Of a DNA stretch of 64,000 nucleotides, positions 8,022-17,484 are shown one piece after another (within the stretch, counting starts at the first letter, position 1; the number at the start of each line of letters is the position of its first letter). Source of the stretch: Afipia sp. GAS231. Lineage in GTDB: Bacteria > Pseudomonadota > Alphaproteobacteria > Rhizobiales > Xanthobacteraceae. The notes under the pieces are model-generated. The model ran no database searches, had not been told where the DNA came from, and saw only the letters and a list, made by a program, of their open reading frames with translations. Position numbers and translations under genes: made by a program. Location of the stretch: assembly GCF_900103365.1 (NCBI RefSeq), contig NZ_LT629703.1, positions 6,248,501 through 6,312,500 on the forward strand. Reading direction: 5' to 3'.

Positions 8022-8933
8022 ATGCCTGTATCAGCCAAACCGCGCGTTGCCGTCATCGGGCTCGGCTCGATGGGGTTCGGCATGGCGACCTCGCTGCGCC
8101 GCAAGGGCCTCGAGGTCACCGGCTGCGACGTCTCGGCCGATTCCGTGGCGCGGTTCGAGGCCGACGGCGGCAACGGCGCCAAAACGCCCGCGGAAGCCGC
8201 GAAGACAGCGGATATCGTTGTCAGCGTGGTCGTCAATGCGGCCCAGACCGAGACCATTCTGTTCGGGGCTAACGGCGTAGCCGAAACTCTCGCTGAGGGT
8301 GCGGTGTTCATCTCGTCCGCCACCATGGATCCTGATGTGGCGCGGCGGCTGGCGAAGCAACTGGAATCGAGCGGCCGACATTATCTGGACGCACCGATCT
8401 CGGGCGGCGCACAGCGCGCGGCGCAGGGCGAACTCACCATTCTGGCGTCGGGCAGTCCGGCCGCCTTCGCCAAGGCACGGCCGGCGCTCGATGCAATGGC
8501 GGCAAAACTCTACGAGCTCGGCGATGCCGCGGGGCAGGGCGCCGCGTTCAAGATGATCAACCAGTTGTTGGCCGGTGTCCATATCGCAGCCGCTTCGGAG
8601 GCAATTGCGTTTGCCGCCAAGCAGGGGCTCGACATCCGGAAGGTCTATGAGGTGATCACGGCCTCCGCCGGCAATTCCTGGATGTTCGAGAACCGGATGC
8701 CGCATGTGCTCGACGGCGATTATACGCCGCGCAGCGCGGTGGAGATCTTTGTGAAAGACCTTGGCATCATCCAGGACATGGCGCGCTCGGCGAAATTCCC
8801 GGTGCCGGTTGCGGCTGCGGCGCTGCAGATGTTTTTGATGACGGCGGGCGCCGGCATGGGTCGCGACGACGACGCCTCGGTGGCGCGGATGTATGCCCGC
8901 GTCACCGGCACGCATCTGCCGGGCGACAAGTAG
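8022..8933 (+). CDS. ltnD: L-threonate dehydrogenase (beta-hydroxyacid dehydrogenase family)
   Basis: A 303-residue NAD(P)-dependent beta-hydroxyacid dehydrogenase. The Rossmann motif is IGLGSMGFGMATSL at residues 10-23, the substrate loop is APISGGAQRAAQGELTILASG (its last part near residue 135), and the catalytic Lys lies in GAAFKMINQLLAG. The open frame extends to 7971, but the ATG at 8022 has a GAGGAA ribosome site and begins right before the Rossmann fold. In context it should oxidise L-threonate to 2-oxo-tetronate. It leads the plus-strand ltnD-otnI-otnK operon. A 3-hydroxyisobutyrate dehydrogenase-like role is the alternative if the neighbours are ignored. Confidence 0.88.
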   Translation: MPVSAKPRVAVIGLGSMGFGMATSLRRKGLEVTGCDVSADSVARFEADGGNGAKTPAEAAKTADIVVSVVVNAAQTETILFGANGVAETLAEGAVFISSATMDPDVARRLAKQLESSGRHYLDAPISGGAQRAAQGELTILASGSPAAFAKARPALDAMAAKLYELGDAAGQGAAFKMINQLLAGVHIAAASEAIAFAAKQGLDIRKVYEVITASAGNSWMFENRMPHVLDGDYTPRSAVEIFVKDLGIIQDMARSAKFPVPVAAAALQMFLMTAGAGMGRDDDASVARMYARVTGTHLPGDK

Positions 8934-8957
8934 AAGCAAACCACAAGAGGACATTCG

Positions 8958-9740
8958 ATGCCCCGTTTTGCCGCCAACCTCTCCATGATGTTCAACGAGG
9001 TCCCGTTCCTCGACCGTTTTGATGCCGCGGCGAAAGCCGGTTTCACGGCCGTCGAATTCCTGTTTCCCTACGATCATCCGGCCGACGCCGTCGGCGAGCG
9101 GCTGCATCGCAACGGCCTGACGCAGGCGCTGTTCAACCTGCCGCCGGGCAACTGGGAAGCGGGCGAGAAAGGTTTTGCCGCGCTGCCTGCGCGCTTCGAC
9201 GATCTGAAGAAGAGCCTCGAGACGGCGTTGCCTTACGCCAAGGCGACCGGCGTCAAGCGCGTGCATCTGATGGCGGGCATCGCCAATCGCAGCGATTCCA
9301 AAGCGGTCGAGGCGTTTTACAGATCGGTGGCGGTGGCAGCGGAGTTCTTCGCGCCCCACGGCCTCGACGTCGTGATCGAGCCGATCAACCCGCGCAATGT
9401 GCCCGGATATTTCCTCAACGACTTTCTTTTCGCCCGCGATCTGATCGTTGAGCTGAAAATTCCGAACCTGAAGCTGCAGTTCGACATCTATCACTGCCAG
9501 ATCATTCATGGCGACGTCACCATGCGGCTGCGCGAGATGATGCCGATCATCGGCCATATCCAGATCGCCAGCATTCCCTCGCGCAACGAGCCCGACGGCG
9601 AGGAACTGAACTATCCCTTCCTGTTCGCCGAGCTCGATCGGCTCGGCTATGGCGGCTTCGTCGGCTGCGAATACAATCCGCGCGGAAAAACCACCGACGG
9701 CCTCGGCTGGTTCAAGTCCTATGCCGGAGTGAAACCGTGA
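8958..9740 (+). CDS. otnI: 2-oxo-tetronate isomerase (hydroxypyruvate isomerase family)
   Basis: A 260-residue TIM-barrel isomerase of the Hyi family. It starts MPRFAANLSMMFNEVPFLDR, typical of the family. Metal ligands are likely in VIEPINPRNVPGYFLND (Glu) near residue 145, LQFDIYHCQ (Asp, His) near 178, and GCEYNPRG (Glu) near 237. It should interconvert 2-oxo- and 3-oxo-tetronate. It is 24 bases after ltnD and overlaps otnK by four bases, so the order dehydrogenase-isomerase-kinase matches the order of the reactions. An AAGAGGA ribosome site precedes the ATG. Confidence 0.9.
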   Translation: MPRFAANLSMMFNEVPFLDRFDAAAKAGFTAVEFLFPYDHPADAVGERLHRNGLTQALFNLPPGNWEAGEKGFAALPARFDDLKKSLETALPYAKATGVKRVHLMAGIANRSDSKAVEAFYRSVAVAAEFFAPHGLDVVIEPINPRNVPGYFLNDFLFARDLIVELKIPNLKLQFDIYHCQIIHGDVTMRLREMMPIIGHIQIASIPSRNEPDGEELNYPFLFAELDRLGYGGFVGCEYNPRGKTTDGLGWFKSYAGVKP

Positions 9741-11014
9741 AACTGTCTCTTGGCTGCATCGCCGACGACTACACCGGCGCCTCCGACCTCGCCAACACGC
9801 TGACCCGCCAGGGCCTGCGCACGGTGCAGACCATCGGCGTGCCCGCGGACGATCTGACGTTGCCTGAGGTCGATGCCGTCGTGGTGTCGCTCAAGAGCCG
9901 CTCGATCGAGGCTAATCTGGCCGTGACGCGGTCGCGGGCGGCCGAAAAATGGCTGCGCGGGCGCGGCGCCGGCCATGTCCTGTTCAAGATCTGCTCGACC
10001 TTCGATTCCACCGATGCCGGCAATATCGGCCCGGTGATGGATGCACTGCGCGCTGATTCCGGCGACGCGATCGTGCTGGTAACGCCGGCTTTCCCGGAAA
10101 CCGGCCGCACCGTCTACATGGGCAATCTGTTCGTAGGCGGCGTGCCGCTGAACGAAAGCCCGCTGAAGGACCACCCGCTCAACCCGATGCACGATTCCAA
10201 CCTGGTGCGGGTGCTGGCGCGACAGAGCAAGACCAAGATCGGGCTCGTTGACCTTGCAACTTTGGCGAGAAGTGCCGATGCCGTTCGCGGACGCCTCGCC
10301 GATCTGGTGTCGAAGGGCTTTGGCGCCGCCGTGATCGACGCCGTGTTCGACCGCGACTTGGAGACCATCGGTGGCGTCGCGCTCGATCATCACCTGTCGG
10401 TCGGCGCTTCCGGCATCGGGCTTGGCCTTGCCCGGGCGCTGGTCGCGTCCGGCAAGGTCAAATCGGACGCGGTGGCCGCGGAATCGGAATCGGCGATCGG
10501 CGGACCGGCGGCATGCCTTGCGGGCAGTTGTTCGCAGGCGACGCTGCAGCAGATTGCGAACGCCGAAAAGACCATGGCCGTGCTGCATCTCGATCCCGAG
10601 CAGGTCATCGCAGGGCCCGATGAAGCAAAGCGCGCGCTGGCCTGGGCGAGCGAGCGAATCGGTAAAGGTCCGGTCCTGATCGCGAGCAGCTCGACACCGG
10701 ATCAGGTCCAAGCTCTGCAATCACGTCATGGCCGCGATGCAGCCGGACATGCCATCGAGCAAGCGATGGCAGATATCGCCGAAGGTCTGGTGCGATCCGG
10801 CGTGCGGCGATTGGTGGTCGCGGGTGGTGAAACTTCAGGCGCTGTCGTCGATCGCTTGGGTATTCCCGGTTTCCTCGTTGGCACGGAAATCGCTGCAGGC
10901 GTGCCGGTTTTGCGCGCGGTCGGCGCAAAAGACGGTGCGATGTTGCTTGCACTTAAATCAGGCAATTTCGGTGGCGCGGAATTTTTCTCCGATGCGCTGA
11001 AGCTGATGCGCTGA
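9737..11014 (+). CDS. otnK: 3-oxo-tetronate kinase (DUF1537 family)
   Basis: A 425-residue DUF1537 sugar-acid kinase. The N-terminal domain begins LGCIADDYTGASDLANTL, the family hallmark, and includes FKICSTFDSTDAGNIGPVMD. The C-terminal nucleotide-binding domain contains VVAGGETSGAVVDRLGI and ends with the region LALKSGNFGGAEFFSDAL. Family members of the OtnK type phosphorylate 3-oxo-tetronate at O4. The start overlaps the otnI stop (GTGA), indicating coupling. With OtnC encoded nearby the four steps to dihydroxyacetone phosphate are complete. Confidence 0.92.
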   Translation: MKLSLGCIADDYTGASDLANTLTRQGLRTVQTIGVPADDLTLPEVDAVVVSLKSRSIEANLAVTRSRAAEKWLRGRGAGHVLFKICSTFDSTDAGNIGPVMDALRADSGDAIVLVTPAFPETGRTVYMGNLFVGGVPLNESPLKDHPLNPMHDSNLVRVLARQSKTKIGLVDLATLARSADAVRGRLADLVSKGFGAAVIDAVFDRDLETIGGVALDHHLSVGASGIGLGLARALVASGKVKSDAVAAESESAIGGPAACLAGSCSQATLQQIANAEKTMAVLHLDPEQVIAGPDEAKRALAWASERIGKGPVLIASSSTPDQVQALQSRHGRDAAGHAIEQAMADIAEGLVRSGVRRLVVAGGETSGAVVDRLGIPGFLVGTEIAAGVPVLRAVGAKDGAMLLALKSGNFGGAEFFSDALKLMR

Positions 11015-11055
11015 TCGCTTCGCTGCATTCATTCCCTGGTGAGGTCTGTCGCGTA

Positions 11056-11083
11056 CCGTAATTTTACGGAACGACAAATTAAC
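11056..11083. promoter_or_regulatory. Palindrome and AAATTAAC motif upstream of the first chemoreceptor gene
   Basis: A perfect 14-bp palindrome, CCGTAA-TT-TTACGG (11056-11069), is followed by AAATTAAC at 11076-11083. Related sequences precede the other three chemoreceptor genes: CAAAATTAACC at 12985 and 15227, and ATTAAC at 17404. TTAAC resembles half of a CtrA box (TTAACCAT), which is a known control element of motility genes in this class. That link is inference. Confidence 0.35.
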
Positions 11084-11192
11084 GCAACCTGAGGAGGCGT
11101 CGGGCTTGATACCCGCAAGGCTTTCTCACGATTCGCCTTCACCGCCTCGTCACAATCGGCAGCCCCCGCCCAAGATCAAGAGAATCCCCGCC

Positions 11193-12884
11193 ATGCTCGC
11201 CAAGTACTCGATTCGAACCAAGATCATCAGCGTCGTTGCCTTCCTGCTGGTCGCGATGACCGGCATGGGCCTGCTCGCGGTCAAGAACATGCGGGCAATC
11301 AACGCCAACACGGTCGATATCGTGACCAACTGGATGCCGAGCGTCAAAGTGCTGGGCGAATTGCGCGCCGGCGTCATCACCTACCGCAACGTGATCCGCG
11401 AGCACATGCTGGCCGAGACGCTTGAGGAAAAGCAGGCGGCGGAAAAGACCCTGGCGACCGTCGTCGAGAGCAACACCAAGATCCGCGCGGCCTACGAGCC
11501 GATGATCACGTCGGCGGAAGAGCGCGCGCTGTACAACCAGTGGGGCGAGAAGTGGACGGAGTACAAGAAGGGGACCGAGGAAGTCATGGCGCTGTCGCGC
11601 AAGGAGGCCGGCAAGGTCCCTCACGAGGCTCATGAACTCAACTCCAAGACCGTGAACAAGATCGGCCTCGAGTCCGACGAGATCCTGAGGAAAGACATCG
11701 ATCTCAACAACAAGGGTGCCGACGCCGCCGCCAGGGATGCCGCCGACAATTATGCGTCTGCCTTCATGATGCTTGCGGTAATCCTCGGCGCAGCCGTCAT
11801 CATCGGTATCGGCGTGAGCTTCTACCTGGTTCGCGACGTCTCGACCGGCATCAATTCGATCGTCACTCCGATGCAGGCGCTGGGCAAGGGCGACCTCGGC
11901 GCGGAAGTGCCGCATCAGGGCGAGAAGACCGAAATCGGCGCGATGGCAGACGTGCTGCAGGTATTCAAGCAGGCGCTGATCGCCAAGAAGGCCGCCGACG
12001 AAGCCGCTGCCGCCGACGCCGAAGCCAAGATCGAGCGCGGCCGCCGCGTCGACAGCATCACCCGCAATTTCGAATCCATGATCGGCGAGATCGTGCAGAC
12101 CGTTTCGTCGGCCTCGACCCAGTTGGAGGCTTCCGCCAGCACGCTGTCGGCGACTGCCGAACGTTCGCAGACGCTGACCACCGCGGTGGCAGCCGCTTCC
12201 GAGGAAGCTTCCACCAACGTGCAATCGGTGGCCTCGGCGACCGAAGAGTTGTCGTCCTCGGTCAACGAGATCAGCCGCCAGGTGCAGGAATCGGCGCGGA
12301 TGGCGACCGATGCCGTCGGACAGGCCCGCGTCACCAACGACCGTGTCAGCGAACTGTCGAAGGCGGCAAGCCGCATCGGCGACGTCGTCGAACTGATCAA
12401 CACCATCGCCGGCCAGACCAACCTCCTGGCGCTCAACGCCACCATCGAGGCGGCGCGCGCCGGTGAGGCCGGTCGCGGCTTCGCGGTCGTGGCGTCGGAA
12501 GTGAAGGCCCTCGCCGAACAGACCGCGAAGGCGACCGGTGAAATCGGCCAGCAGATTACCGGTATCCAGGCCGCGACCCAGGATTCGGTGACCGCGATCA
12601 AGGAAATCAGCGGCACCATCGAACGGCTGTCGGAGATCTCCTCGACCATCGCAGCCGCCGTGGAAGAGCAGGGTGCCGCGACGCAGGAGATTTCCCGCAA
12701 CGTGCAGCAGGCGGCGCAAGGTACCCAGCAGGTCTCCGCCAACATCACCGACGTGCAGCGCGGCGCCTCTGAGACCGGCTCGGCTTCCTCGCAGGTGCTT
12801 TCGGCTGCGCAGTCGCTGTCGGGCGACAGCAACCGCCTCAAGCTCGAAGTCGGCAAGTTCCTGGATTCGGTTCGGGCAGCCTGA
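11193..12884 (+). CDS. Methyl-accepting chemotaxis protein, four-helix-bundle sensor
   Basis: A 563-residue chemoreceptor. Membrane helix 1 is at about 9-30 and helix 2 at about 188-211 ([19 protein letters not shown]). The roughly 155-residue periplasmic part fits a 4HB_MCP sensor. A HAMP domain follows (212-265), then a signalling domain with the conserved tip [20 protein letters not shown]. The frame is open from 11106, but the ATG at 11193 gives a normal short basic N-terminus ([11 protein letters not shown]). There is no CheR-binding pentapeptide at the C-terminus. From 12156 to its end it is nearly identical in DNA to the next gene. The ligand is unknown. Confidence 0.93.
   Translation: MLAKYSIRTKIISVVAFLLVAMTGMGLLAVKNMRAINANTVDIVTNWMPSVKVLGELRAGVITYRNVIREHMLAETLEEKQAAEKTLATVVESNTKIRAAYEPMITSAEERALYNQWGEKWTEYKKGTEEVMALSRKEAGKVPHEAHELNSKTVNKIGLESDEILRKDIDLNNKGADAAARDAADNYASAFMMLAVILGAAVIIGIGVSFYLVRDVSTGINSIVTPMQALGKGDLGAEVPHQGEKTEIGAMADVLQVFKQALIAKKAADEAAAADAEAKIERGRRVDSITRNFESMIGEIVQTVSSASTQLEASASTLSATAERSQTLTTAVAAASEEASTNVQSVASATEELSSSVNEISRQVQESARMATDAVGQARVTNDRVSELSKAASRIGDVVELINTIAGQTNLLALNATIEAARAGEAGRGFAVVASEVKALAEQTAKATGEIGQQITGIQAATQDSVTAIKEISGTIERLSEISSTIAAAVEEQGAATQEISRNVQQAAQGTQQVSANITDVQRGASETGSASSQVLSAAQSLSGDSNRLKLEVGKFLDSVRAA
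12156..12884 (+). repeat. 729-bp near-identical repeat, copy 1 (signalling domain of first chemoreceptor)
   Basis: This stretch aligns without gaps to 14387-15115. By eye there are seven mismatches, all after about 12535; the first 378 or so bases are identical. Only one mismatch changes an amino acid (Asp to Glu in TQDSVT/TQESVT). Identity begins abruptly inside the gene and stops at the stop codon, which is the pattern of a gene-conversion tract. Confidence 0.92.
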
Positions 12885-12906
12885 CACTCGGCCGATAACA
12901 GACGAA

Positions 12907-12937
12907 AGCCCGGCTCCGAACAGGAGCCGGGCTTTTT
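12907..12937 (+). terminator. Rho-independent terminator after first chemoreceptor gene
   Basis: A perfect 10-bp GC-rich stem (AGCCCGGCTC / GAGCCGGGCT, loop CGAACAG) followed by a short T run. It lies 22 bases after the stop codon. Similar CCCGGC stems follow the second and fourth chemoreceptor genes. Confidence 0.85.
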
Positions 12938-12984
12938 CGTTCGTGAGCCTGCAAAAATTTGAGCGGCTCATGTCCCTCCCGCAG

Positions 12985-12995
12985 CAAAATTAACC
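12985..12995 (+). promoter_or_regulatory. CAAAATTAACC motif upstream of second chemoreceptor gene
   Basis: An 11-base sequence identical to 15227-15237, which lies upstream of the third chemoreceptor gene. It sits 90 bases before the start codon here and 104 bases before it there. The shared sequence and similar placement suggest a common control or promoter element. No regulator can be named with confidence. Confidence 0.4.
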
Positions 12996-13084
12996 TGATC
13001 TATGGACGTGCGCGGTAGGGGTCGAATGACAACCATGTCGCGCGATTCGTCTGCGCGAATTCAAAAGCTTCAAGGGGCGACGGC

Positions 13085-15115
13085 ATGCTCAAATTCAATC
13101 GTATCGGATACAAGCTCGGTCTTGCCGGTGCCGTCGGCGTGTTGCTGTCGATCGGCATGGTCGCCAACCAGATGTTGACGGAATCCAGCGTCGCCGGCGT
13201 GAACGACCGCGCCGATCGCGCCCAGCGCGTTACGGAAGGGGCGCTGGCCGCGCAAGCGGATGTGCGTCAGGTCCAATTGGCCGGCCGTAACCTCAGGCTG
13301 GCACGGACGCCGGCGGAGATCGACAAGAGTCTTGCCGATATGCGCAAGGCCGCCACGGCCGAAGCGGCTGATATCGATGCCGCCCTTGCCGCCGCACTCC
13401 GTCCGGAAAGCCGGGAGCGATTGCAGAAGATCCAGTCGCTGATGACGAGCTTCATCGCCGGTATCGAGGAACTCGCAACCGCCCAACGCAACCTGCTGGC
13501 GCTGATCGAGAAGCGCAACGGTATCTCGGCCGAGTGGACCAAGGCGATCGGCAAGACGCTGAACTCGCAGATATTGGCCCGGTTCGACGACTTCGCCGAC
13601 ATGCAGAGCCTGCTGCACCAGGCCGACGCCAAGGTGAGCACCTTGCGGGCGCTGCTCTGGCGATTCGGCGCCACCGGCGAGGCCGGTATCCCGCAGCAGG
13701 TCAGCCAAACCCGGGCGGGACTCGAAGAAATCCTGAACCAGGTCAAAGGACGGGACGACGACAAGGAATTCCAGGCGATGGTCGGGGCGCTGGATTCCGT
13801 CGTCAGGCGCTTTCTGGCCGCCAACGACGAGTCCGTCAAGACGGAAGCGCTGAAGGAGGAGATCGTCCAGAACCGCATGCTCAAATTCGTCAACGAGGCC
13901 GGCGATCTGATGGAAGCCGCGGTTTCCACCGCGCAGGCCAATAACAAGGCCTCGAAGGAAGAAGCCGCGGTCCAGATCGCCTGGGCGAGCCAGATCAGCA
14001 TGGCGATGGCCATCATTGTGATGATATCCCTGATCGTCTCGGTCGTGTTCTCCTTCCTCGGCATCGCGCGTCCGATGACGCGGCTCAACGGGGCGCTGGG
14101 CGAGATGGCCGGCGGCAAGCTCGATGTCGTGATCCCCGGCGCCGACCGCGGCGACGAGATCGGCGATCTCGCCAAGACGGTCGTCGTCATCCGGGAAAAT
14201 GCCGAGCAAAAAGCCCGCGACGAAGCCGAAGCCAAGGCGACGCAGGACCAGATCGGGGCGCAACGGCGCAAGGCGGACATGATCCGGCTCGCCGATGATT
14301 TCGAAGGCGCGGTCGGCAAGATTGTCGAGACGGTGTCGTCGGCGTCCAGCGAACTCGAAGCTTCGGCGTCGACCTTGAGCGCAACCGCCGAACGTTCGCA
14401 GACGCTGACCACCGCGGTGGCAGCCGCTTCCGAGGAAGCTTCCACCAACGTGCAATCGGTGGCCTCGGCGACCGAAGAGTTGTCGTCCTCGGTCAACGAG
14501 ATCAGCCGCCAGGTGCAGGAATCGGCGCGGATGGCGACCGATGCCGTCGGACAGGCCCGCGTCACCAACGACCGTGTCAGCGAACTGTCGAAGGCGGCAA
14601 GCCGCATCGGCGACGTCGTCGAACTGATCAACACCATCGCCGGCCAGACCAACCTCCTGGCGCTCAACGCCACCATCGAGGCGGCGCGCGCCGGTGAGGC
14701 CGGTCGCGGCTTCGCGGTCGTGGCGTCGGAAGTGAAGGCCCTCGCCGAACAGACCGCGAAGGCGACTGGTGAAATCGGCCAGCAGATCACCGGCATTCAG
14801 GCCGCGACCCAGGAGTCGGTGACCGCGATCAAGGAAATCAGCGGCACCATCGAACGGCTGTCGGAGATCTCCTCGACCATCGCAGCCGCCGTGGAAGAGC
14901 AGGGTGCCGCGACGCAGGAGATTTCCCGCAACGTGCAGCAGGCGGCGCAAGGTACCCAGCAGGTCTCCGCCAACATCACCGACGTGCAGCGCGGCGCCTC
15001 TGAGACCGGCTCGGCTTCCTCGCAGGTGCTTTCGGCTGCGCAGTCGCTGTCGGGCGACAGCAACCGCCTCAAGCTCGAAGTCGGCAAGTTCCTGGACTCG
15101 GTCCGGGCAGCCTGA
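13085..15115 (+). CDS. Methyl-accepting chemotaxis protein with long helical periplasmic sensor
   Basis: A 676-residue chemoreceptor. Helix 1 is at about 12-28, a mostly helical periplasmic sensor at 33-300, helix 2 at about 304-328, HAMP to about 385, then the signalling domain. The sensor length of about 270 residues and lack of Cache motifs fit a helical-bimodular (HBM) type, which is inference. The next gene encodes a protein of the same length with a related sensor. The 3' 729 bases match the previous gene almost exactly. The start has a GGGGCG ribosome site. There is no C-terminal CheR pentapeptide. Confidence 0.93.
   Translation: MLKFNRIGYKLGLAGAVGVLLSIGMVANQMLTESSVAGVNDRADRAQRVTEGALAAQADVRQVQLAGRNLRLARTPAEIDKSLADMRKAATAEAADIDAALAAALRPESRERLQKIQSLMTSFIAGIEELATAQRNLLALIEKRNGISAEWTKAIGKTLNSQILARFDDFADMQSLLHQADAKVSTLRALLWRFGATGEAGIPQQVSQTRAGLEEILNQVKGRDDDKEFQAMVGALDSVVRRFLAANDESVKTEALKEEIVQNRMLKFVNEAGDLMEAAVSTAQANNKASKEEAAVQIAWASQISMAMAIIVMISLIVSVVFSFLGIARPMTRLNGALGEMAGGKLDVVIPGADRGDEIGDLAKTVVVIRENAEQKARDEAEAKATQDQIGAQRRKADMIRLADDFEGAVGKIVETVSSASSELEASASTLSATAERSQTLTTAVAAASEEASTNVQSVASATEELSSSVNEISRQVQESARMATDAVGQARVTNDRVSELSKAASRIGDVVELINTIAGQTNLLALNATIEAARAGEAGRGFAVVASEVKALAEQTAKATGEIGQQITGIQAATQESVTAIKEISGTIERLSEISSTIAAAVEEQGAATQEISRNVQQAAQGTQQVSANITDVQRGASETGSASSQVLSAAQSLSGDSNRLKLEVGKFLDSVRAA
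14387..15115 (+). repeat. 729-bp near-identical repeat, copy 2 (signalling domain of second chemoreceptor)
   Basis: Partner of 12156-12884, offset by 2231 bp with no gaps. Upstream of 14387 the two genes diverge at once in both DNA and protein, so the shared block is limited to the signalling domain. Confidence 0.92.
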
Positions 15116-15138
15116 CGACCGCCGGACGACAGACAACG

Positions 15139-15166
15139 GCCCGGCCCCTGAGGAGCCGGGCTTTTT
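15139..15166 (+). terminator. Rho-independent terminator after second chemoreceptor gene
   Basis: GCCCGGC at 15139-15145 pairs with GCCGGGC at 15155-15161, followed by TTTTT. It lies 23 bases after the stop codon and resembles the terminator of the first receptor gene. Confidence 0.8.
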
Positions 15167-15226
15167 CGCGTGGTGCGCGAACTTTTGCCGCGGAATCGGA
15201 ATAAGTGTTCAGTAGTTCCACTGAAC

Positions 15227-15237
15227 CAAAATTAACC
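15227..15237 (+). promoter_or_regulatory. CAAAATTAACC motif upstream of third chemoreceptor gene
   Basis: Second exact copy of the 11-base motif seen at 12985. It lies in the 225-bp gap after the previous terminator, so it could belong to the promoter region of this receptor gene. Confidence 0.4.
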
Positions 15238-15340
15238 AGACCTGATCCGAAGCCCGATATCCTCTCAATCCGCGCGCTGATCGCCGGCTTTCACTTGCCG
15301 TCGCAAATGGCCGTTTTCCGGGGAAGTGTGGGGCACGGAC

Positions 15341-17371
15341 ATGAGCAAGCTCAATCGTATCGGGTACAAGCTGGGACTGGCTGGCGCGATCGGCGTCGTG
15401 CTGGCGATCGGCATGGCAGCCAACCAGATGATGACGGAAGCCACAGTAACCGACAGCACCGAGCGCGCGGGCCGGTCGCAGCGAGTGGCCGACAGCTCGC
15501 TCGCGGCGCATCTCGACCTGCGTAAGGTGCAGCTCACCGCCCGCGACATCAGATTGGCGCGGACGGCTGCCGACGTCGAAAAGACGGTCGCCGAGCTGCA
15601 GCGGTTCAAGGCATCCGAAGTGAAGCAACTGGAAATCGCACTGGCGACGGCGCAGAAGCCGGAGACCAAAGAACGGATACAGAAGATCAAGTCCGTGATG
15701 GAGGGTTTTGCTGCGGCGGTGGAAGAGCTGGCGCAGGCGCAAACCACGCTGCTCGCGCAGATCGACAAGCGCCAGGCGATATCGGCCGAATGGACCAAGG
15801 CGCTCGAGGCCGAACTGACTTCGCCGGCGCTGGCCAAGCTGGACAATCGCGGTGAGATCGAAAGGCTGCTGTATCAGGCCGACGCGAAGGTGAATTCCTT
15901 GCGGGCCATGGTCTGGCGGCTCGGAGCCACCGGCGATACCAGCATGATCGCGGCGATGACGAAGACCGAGGCCTCGCTGAAGGACGTTTTCAACAAGCTG
16001 CGCGGTGAGGCCGACGATCGCGATCTGCTGACCGTGATCAGTTCGCTGTCCTCCGTCGTCAAGCGCTTCCTGGCCGCCAATGAAGACGTCATCAAGACCG
16101 AACAATTGAAGAGCGACATCGTCGCCAATCGCACCACGAAGGCGGTTTCGGATGCCGCCGACCTGATGGAGCTGGTCGTGGACGTCGCGCAGAAGAATTC
16201 GAAGAATTCCCGGGAAGAGGTGACGGCGGAGATGGGGCAGGGCAACCGCATCAACCTGGTCATGACCATTATCGTCATCGGGTCGCTGATCGCATCGATG
16301 GCCTTCTCCTTCCTCGGCATCGCACGCCCGATGACGCGCCTCAACGGGGCGCTGGGCGAGATGGCCGGCGGCAACCTCGATGTCGTGATCCCCGGCGCCG
16401 GCCGGGGCGATGAAATCGGCGACCTTGCCAAGACGGTCGTCGTTATCCGGGAGAATGCCGAGCGGAAGGCCCGCGATGAAGCCGAAGCCAAGATCAGGCA
16501 GGACCAGGTCGCGGCGGAGCAGCGCAAGGCCGAGATGATCAAGCTCGCCGACGATTTCGAGGGCGCAGTCGGCGAGATCGTCGAGACCGTCTCGTCGGCG
16601 TCGACCGAACTCGAAGCCTCCGCCGGCACGCTGACGTCGACCGCCGAACGGGCCCAGCAACTGACGACCATGGTGGCGGCGGCTTCTGAGGAGGCCTCCA
16701 CCAACGTGCAGTCGGTGGCGTCGGCGACCGAGGAGATGGCGTCGTCCGTCAACGAGATCAGCCGCCAGGTGCAGGAATCGGCGCGGATGGCCAACGAAGC
16801 GGTTGGACAGGCGCGCGCCACCAACGATCGCGTCAGCGAATTGTCGAAGGCGGCGAGCCGCATCGGCGACGTGGTCGAACTGATCAATACCATCGCCGAG
16901 CAGACCAACCTGCTGGCGCTCAACGCCACCATCGAAGCCGCGCGCGCCGGCGATGCCGGCCGCGGTTTTGCGGTCGTGGCGTCGGAAGTAAAGGCACTCG
17001 CCGAGCAGACCTCGAAGGCGACCGGCGAGATCGGCCAGCAGATTTCGGGCATCCAGGCGGCGACCCAGGACTCGGTCAGCGCGATCAAGGAGATCAGCAG
17101 CACCATCGAAAAGCTGTCGGAGATTTCCTCGACCATCGCGGCTGCCGTAGAAGAGCAGGGCGCGGCGACGCAGGAGATCTCTCGCAACGTGCAGCAGGCG
17201 GCCCAGGGCACTCAGCAGGTCTCTTCCAACATCACCGACGTGCAGCGCGGCGCCTCGGAGACCGGCTCGGCTTCCTCGCAAGTGTTGTCGGCGGCGCAGT
17301 CGCTGTCGGGCGATAGCAACCGCCTCAAGCTCGAGGTTGGCAAGTTCCTCAATTCGGTTCGGGCGGCGTAA
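15341..17371 (+). CDS. Methyl-accepting chemotaxis protein with long helical periplasmic sensor (paralogue of preceding gene)
   Basis: A 676-residue chemoreceptor, the same length as the gene before it and alike from end to end (both have [12 protein letters not shown] near the N-terminus and [19 protein letters not shown] at HAMP). An in-frame GTG lies at 15326, but the ATG at 15341 matches the paralogue. Membrane helices are near 10-28 and 304-328. The hairpin tip reads [20 protein letters not shown]; the other three receptors have IAGQ. The sensor differs enough from its paralogue to suggest a different ligand. No clear terminator follows; only 113 bases separate it from the next receptor. 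Confidence 0.93.
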   Translation: MSKLNRIGYKLGLAGAIGVVLAIGMAANQMMTEATVTDSTERAGRSQRVADSSLAAHLDLRKVQLTARDIRLARTAADVEKTVAELQRFKASEVKQLEIALATAQKPETKERIQKIKSVMEGFAAAVEELAQAQTTLLAQIDKRQAISAEWTKALEAELTSPALAKLDNRGEIERLLYQADAKVNSLRAMVWRLGATGDTSMIAAMTKTEASLKDVFNKLRGEADDRDLLTVISSLSSVVKRFLAANEDVIKTEQLKSDIVANRTTKAVSDAADLMELVVDVAQKNSKNSREEVTAEMGQGNRINLVMTIIVIGSLIASMAFSFLGIARPMTRLNGALGEMAGGNLDVVIPGAGRGDEIGDLAKTVVVIRENAERKARDEAEAKIRQDQVAAEQRKAEMIKLADDFEGAVGEIVETVSSASTELEASAGTLTSTAERAQQLTTMVAAASEEASTNVQSVASATEEMASSVNEISRQVQESARMANEAVGQARATNDRVSELSKAASRIGDVVELINTIAEQTNLLALNATIEAARAGDAGRGFAVVASEVKALAEQTSKATGEIGQQISGIQAATQDSVSAIKEISSTIEKLSEISSTIAAAVEEQGAATQEISRNVQQAAQGTQQVSSNITDVQRGASETGSASSQVLSAAQSLSGDSNRLKLEVGKFLNSVRAA

Positions 17372-17484
17372 GGTAAAAAACTAGGTATATCTACGGAGTA
17401 TGCATTAACGGGAAGCGAGCGCCCGACCCCTACTATTCCGTGCGGCGGAACCGGCCAGCCATCGCGACCGCATGGAGATCGAGA

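Noticed and set aside
11139..17281. Long minus-strand reading frames of 600-690 residues antisense to the chemoreceptor genes
   Set aside because: They mirror the plus-strand genes, have Arg/His/Asp-rich low-complexity sequence without known domains, and arise from high third-position GC in the real genes.
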